NCBI RefSeq assembly: GCF_002196705.1
Contig: NZ_NADJ01000038.1
Location: 381,651-445,650 of the forward strand
Length of the DNA: 64,000 nucleotides
From: Desulfosporosinus sp. FKB
Lineage (GTDB): Bacteria > Bacillota > Desulfitobacteriia > Desulfitobacteriales > Desulfitobacteriaceae
Direction of reading: 5' to 3'
Part shown: positions 61,930-64,000 of the stretch, in pieces
Numbering within the stretch: the stretch's first letter is position 1
How the letters are laid out: the number at the start of each line of letters is the position of its first letter
Program-made: the position numbers and the translations under genes
Notes under the pieces: generated by a model
Database searches by the model: none
What the model saw: only the letters and a program-made list of their open reading frames with translations
Told to the model about the DNA's origin: nothing

Positions 61930-61965
61930 AAAGCCACAACCTGAGAGTTGTGGCTTTGTTTTTTC
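61930..61965 (+). terminator. Terminator of tRNA-Arg
   Basis: AAAGCCACAAC and GTTGTGGCTTT pair around CTGAGA, then a T run. Confidence 0.8.
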
Positions 61966-62639
61966 TAACCTAGCAACTGTTTGACAGTTATGTATATATC
62001 GTTATGAATTTCTTCAATACTTCTCAATTGATCGTTCGCAACACAATCAATCCTCTTCCATTCGTAATCAGCACCTATTTCACAGGCAGTATTATATGAA
62101 TGTACCAAATACTCATAATTACTCTCGTGGATATCTTTATTCTTATCACCAAATTTATTTTGACGATGATTTATCAATGTTTGACTAAAGCGAGGGTGCA
62201 TGTCGAGGAAAATCACACAATCCGGAACAGGCAGTTTGAACTTCTGGAACTCCAGATCTTCTAGCCAAGCAAGATAAACTTTTCTCTCCCCCTTATCCAA
62301 TAGTTTAGAAGCCTGATGAACCATATTCGAGGTGGTATAGCGATCAGCCAATATAATGCCGCCTCCTAAGTAGAACTCTTCCCATTCTTTCTTATAGGAT
62401 GCATACCTATCAACTGTATAAAAAGCAGAAGCAGCATAAGGGTTCACATCGTTAGGATTCCTGCCGAACTCCCCTTTCAAATACATCTTAATCAGGGCTG
62501 AGGAATCGCTCTGATAATTAGGAAATTCTACTTTTTTGATGGTATAATTTTCCGCTTTAAGCCGCTCAAATAACAATTTTGTTTGCGTTGCTTTACCTGA
62601 ACCATCGCCAGCTTCAATAACAATCAGCTTTCCCTTCAA
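61965..62639 (-). CDS. Thymidylate kinase-like protein
   Basis: A 224-residue P-loop protein: EAGDGSGKATQTKLL, DRYTTSNMVHQ and VIFLDMHPRFSQTLINHR. The family phosphorylates dTMP to dTDP, though this branch (with a lid NKFGDKNKDIHE) is the longer, less typical type and may be a second enzyme. AGGGAGG lies before the ATG. Confidence 0.85.
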   Translation of the reverse strand: MKGKLIVIEAGDGSGKATQTKLLFERLKAENYTIKKVEFPNYQSDSSALIKMYLKGEFGRNPNDVNPYAASAFYTVDRYASYKKEWEEFYLGGGIILADRYTTSNMVHQASKLLDKGERKVYLAWLEDLEFQKFKLPVPDCVIFLDMHPRFSQTLINHRQNKFGDKNKDIHESNYEYLVHSYNTACEIGADYEWKRIDCVANDQLRSIEEIHNDIYITVKQLLG

Positions 62640-62681
62640 AAGAAGTCCCTCCTTAGCGTTTTTCAGACATACTCTTCCAAC

Positions 62682-62708
62682 CAGTGAACTCGTTCAGCTA
62701 AAGCTGAA
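62682..62708 (-). repeat. Dispersed repeat, copy 4
   Basis: CAGTGAACTCGTTCAGCTAAAGCTGAA, the reverse complement of copy 1, in the gap between the kinase and the methyltransferase. Confidence 0.75.
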
Positions 62709-62710
62709 GA

Positions 62711-63304
62711 CTATTCTACTCGTTTGGTAAATGGAATCAAAGCCGGAACTTTGTTCTGATAGATCATATACGATAAGCCAAATTGTTTAACTAGTTTCTT
62801 TTCCTCTAACTTAATACCAATTAGTATATAAATGGTTAGAATTGTATGAACTATAATGTCTATCTTTGTCGAATTCAGACTCCACATGAGTACGATCGTG
62901 GCTAGATACATCGGATGACGAACTATGCCCAATAGTCCCTTCTCAGTAATGGCCTTAGGGAGAGTGCTTTTCTCCCCTATCTCCTTTATCTGACGAATCC
63001 CAATAAACTCCAAGGGATCATAACTTAGAAAGGCCCATAAAATTATCAGACATGAGAGGATAATCAAACCAAATTGTAAAATCGTCAATGGGGGCACAAA
63101 TTTTATGACGAATCTTTTGTCTAAGGATTTGGTGTATTTTTGTAACATCATAAATAGGAGTATAGAAAGCAGATTATAAAAAATCCGGTAATACGCAGAG
63201 TATCTTCCCAACAATCGACTCGCCCAATCAGAAAATCGCAAATCAATTAAGAGGCTATGAATACAGACAAATCCAACCCACATCAAAATGACAATAATAT
63301 ACAT
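62711..63304 (-). CDS. Membrane methyltransferase, isoprenylcysteine/PEMT-like
   Basis: About 197 residues with five membrane helices. GIVRHPMYLATIVLMW holds the RHP SAM motif, and GIKLEEKKLVKQFGLSYMIY the closing Glu-rich motif of the ICMT/PEMT family. The substrate is unknown. I chose the ATG at 63304, which follows a GGGGGA region; the ATG at 63409 is far from any ribosome site. Confidence 0.75.
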   Translation of the reverse strand: MYIIVILMWVGFVCIHSLLIDLRFSDWASRLLGRYSAYYRIFYNLLSILLFMMLQKYTKSLDKRFVIKFVPPLTILQFGLIILSCLIILWAFLSYDPLEFIGIRQIKEIGEKSTLPKAITEKGLLGIVRHPMYLATIVLMWSLNSTKIDIIVHTILTIYILIGIKLEEKKLVKQFGLSYMIYQNKVPALIPFTKRVE

Positions 63305-63524
63305 GATTTTCTGATTCCCCCACTGATAGACAAAGTGCCAATATAAAAGGCTGACAAAAAATTTTGTCAACCTTTGCTGACGGTCTAAATTATGTTTTGG
63401 CCCAAACATTGTCCATGAAGTATGAAGTATGAAGTATCAAACTTCCTTTCTTGATTATAAACAATTTAATTATCTTTGCAAACCACGAGGAAAATAATCA
63501 ATGCATGGTAAAATGTTAAGCAAA

Positions 63525-63571
63525 AATGAACGCCCTTAGACGTGCAAAAGCATGTTTAAAGACGTTCATTA
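63525..63571. terminator. Long imperfect hairpin
   Basis: AATGAACG with CGTTCATT and further pairing (CGTGC/GCATG, CTTAGA/TTTAAAG). Stretch 63410-63761 holds no gene; three tandem 7-8-base repeats (TATGAAG) are at 63412-63437. Confidence 0.55.
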
Positions 63572-63761
63572 TTCTAGATAATAGTAGAAAAATCCAATAA
63601 CTATACATCAATTGTATAGACCACATGCACCTTTATTCCAGGCTTTTACTAAAAATGAAGTTCATATATTGCTTAATTTATCTTCAATAATAAGAATAAT
63701 AAGATTTTAATCAGTAGCCTTAATCAAATCTATTATTTAAGCAACTAAAATAGTTCTAAGC

Positions 63762-63944
63762 TTAATATTCAGTTGCTTTGTAAAAAATCAGCCCATCCTT
63801 GAAAAGAAGGAAGCCATTACATTGTAATGTAATAAATTTTGGATGACTAAATTTAAATTTGGTTAGATGGTTCAATTTAAGTTTCGCACCCTGATAGGAG
63901 TTATTTCCCGGCGGAAACTTGGTCACCAGTTTGAGTTCTTGCAT
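63762..63944 (-). CDS. Hypothetical 60-aa protein, weak
   Basis: The frame reads as ordinary protein (VTKFPPGNNSYQ, KLNHLTKFKFSH, NGFLLFKDGLIFYK) but the ribosome site is weak. No family recognised; it may be an N- or C-terminal remnant. Confidence 0.3.
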   Translation of the reverse strand: MQELKLVTKFPPGNNSYQGAKLKLNHLTKFKFSHPKFITLQCNGFLLFKDGLIFYKATEY

Positions 63945-64000
63945 CTTAACTCAGACAATTCCATTGGAATTTTACTGTTTAACAAGCTTTATCAAGCATT

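Overview
The window looks like the chromosome of an endospore-forming, probably anaerobic Firmicute of the Peptococcaceae type (Desulfosporosinus/Desulfitobacterium-like). The pointers are an alpha/beta-type small acid-soluble spore protein, a Spo0E-like phosphatase, a SpoVB-like flippase, a PdaB-like deacetylase, the prkA-yhbH-spoVR cluster, an FmdE-family protein, strong GGAGG ribosome binding sites with frequent TTG/GTG starts, and moderate-to-low GC. The genus is an inference from gene content; no rRNA is present.

Region 1 (1-6.9 kb) is a graveyard of mobile DNA. It holds two broken tyrosine integrases, a 3' fragment of a tRNA-Trp gene with tandem 11-bp repeats beside it (a relict attachment site), a frameshifted BRO/ORF6C antirepressor, a small gene with an in-frame TAA, a start-less HTH fragment and a multiply frameshifted DUF4236 gene. 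A few intact small genes (an HTH protein, a Spo0E-like protein, short hypotheticals) are interspersed.

Region 2 (6.9-15.9 kb) is accessory and gene-sparse: a VOC protein, an SDR oxidoreductase, a Crp/Fnr regulator overlapping an orphan HicB-like gene, an MFS exporter, a large lipoprotein, several very small genes, a 16-unit 8-bp minisatellite, and two related structured RNA-like elements near 12.4 and 13.6 kb.

Region 3 (16-33.9 kb) is housekeeping: a variant EF-G, isoaspartyl dipeptidase, a SpoVB-like flippase, SASP, a preQ0 (queuosine) operon queD-queC-DUF366-queE-folE followed by DUF4264 and surE, a TPR protein, Fur, an RlmI-like methyltransferase, UPF0180, a membrane M28 peptidase divergent from a phospholipase D-like lipoprotein, and a histidine phosphatase.

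Region 4 (34-47.9 kb) carries a candidate 6S-like RNA, FmdE, lgt, an FtsA-like protein with a long C-terminal extension, pgi, pfkA, a DnaA-like AAA+ protein four bases upstream of pfkA, a LysR regulator, a cyclophilin, and a zinc ABC uptake operon with a Zur-like regulator.

Region 5 (47.8-64 kb) has two DedA proteins, the spoVR-yhbH-prkA cluster (SpoVR has a Cys-rich insert), glnA with a hairpin in its leader, cobO, two uncharacterised cytoplasmic proteins (one TPR), a PdaB-like deacetylase, a YitT-family protein, tRNA-Arg(CCG), a thymidylate kinase-like protein and an isoprenylcysteine methyltransferase-like membrane protein.

A dispersed ~28-bp palindromic repeat occurs at four places. The least explained items are the DnaA-like protein joined to pfkA, the FtsA-like fusion, the paired RNA elements at 12.4/13.6 kb and the minisatellite at 10.7 kb.
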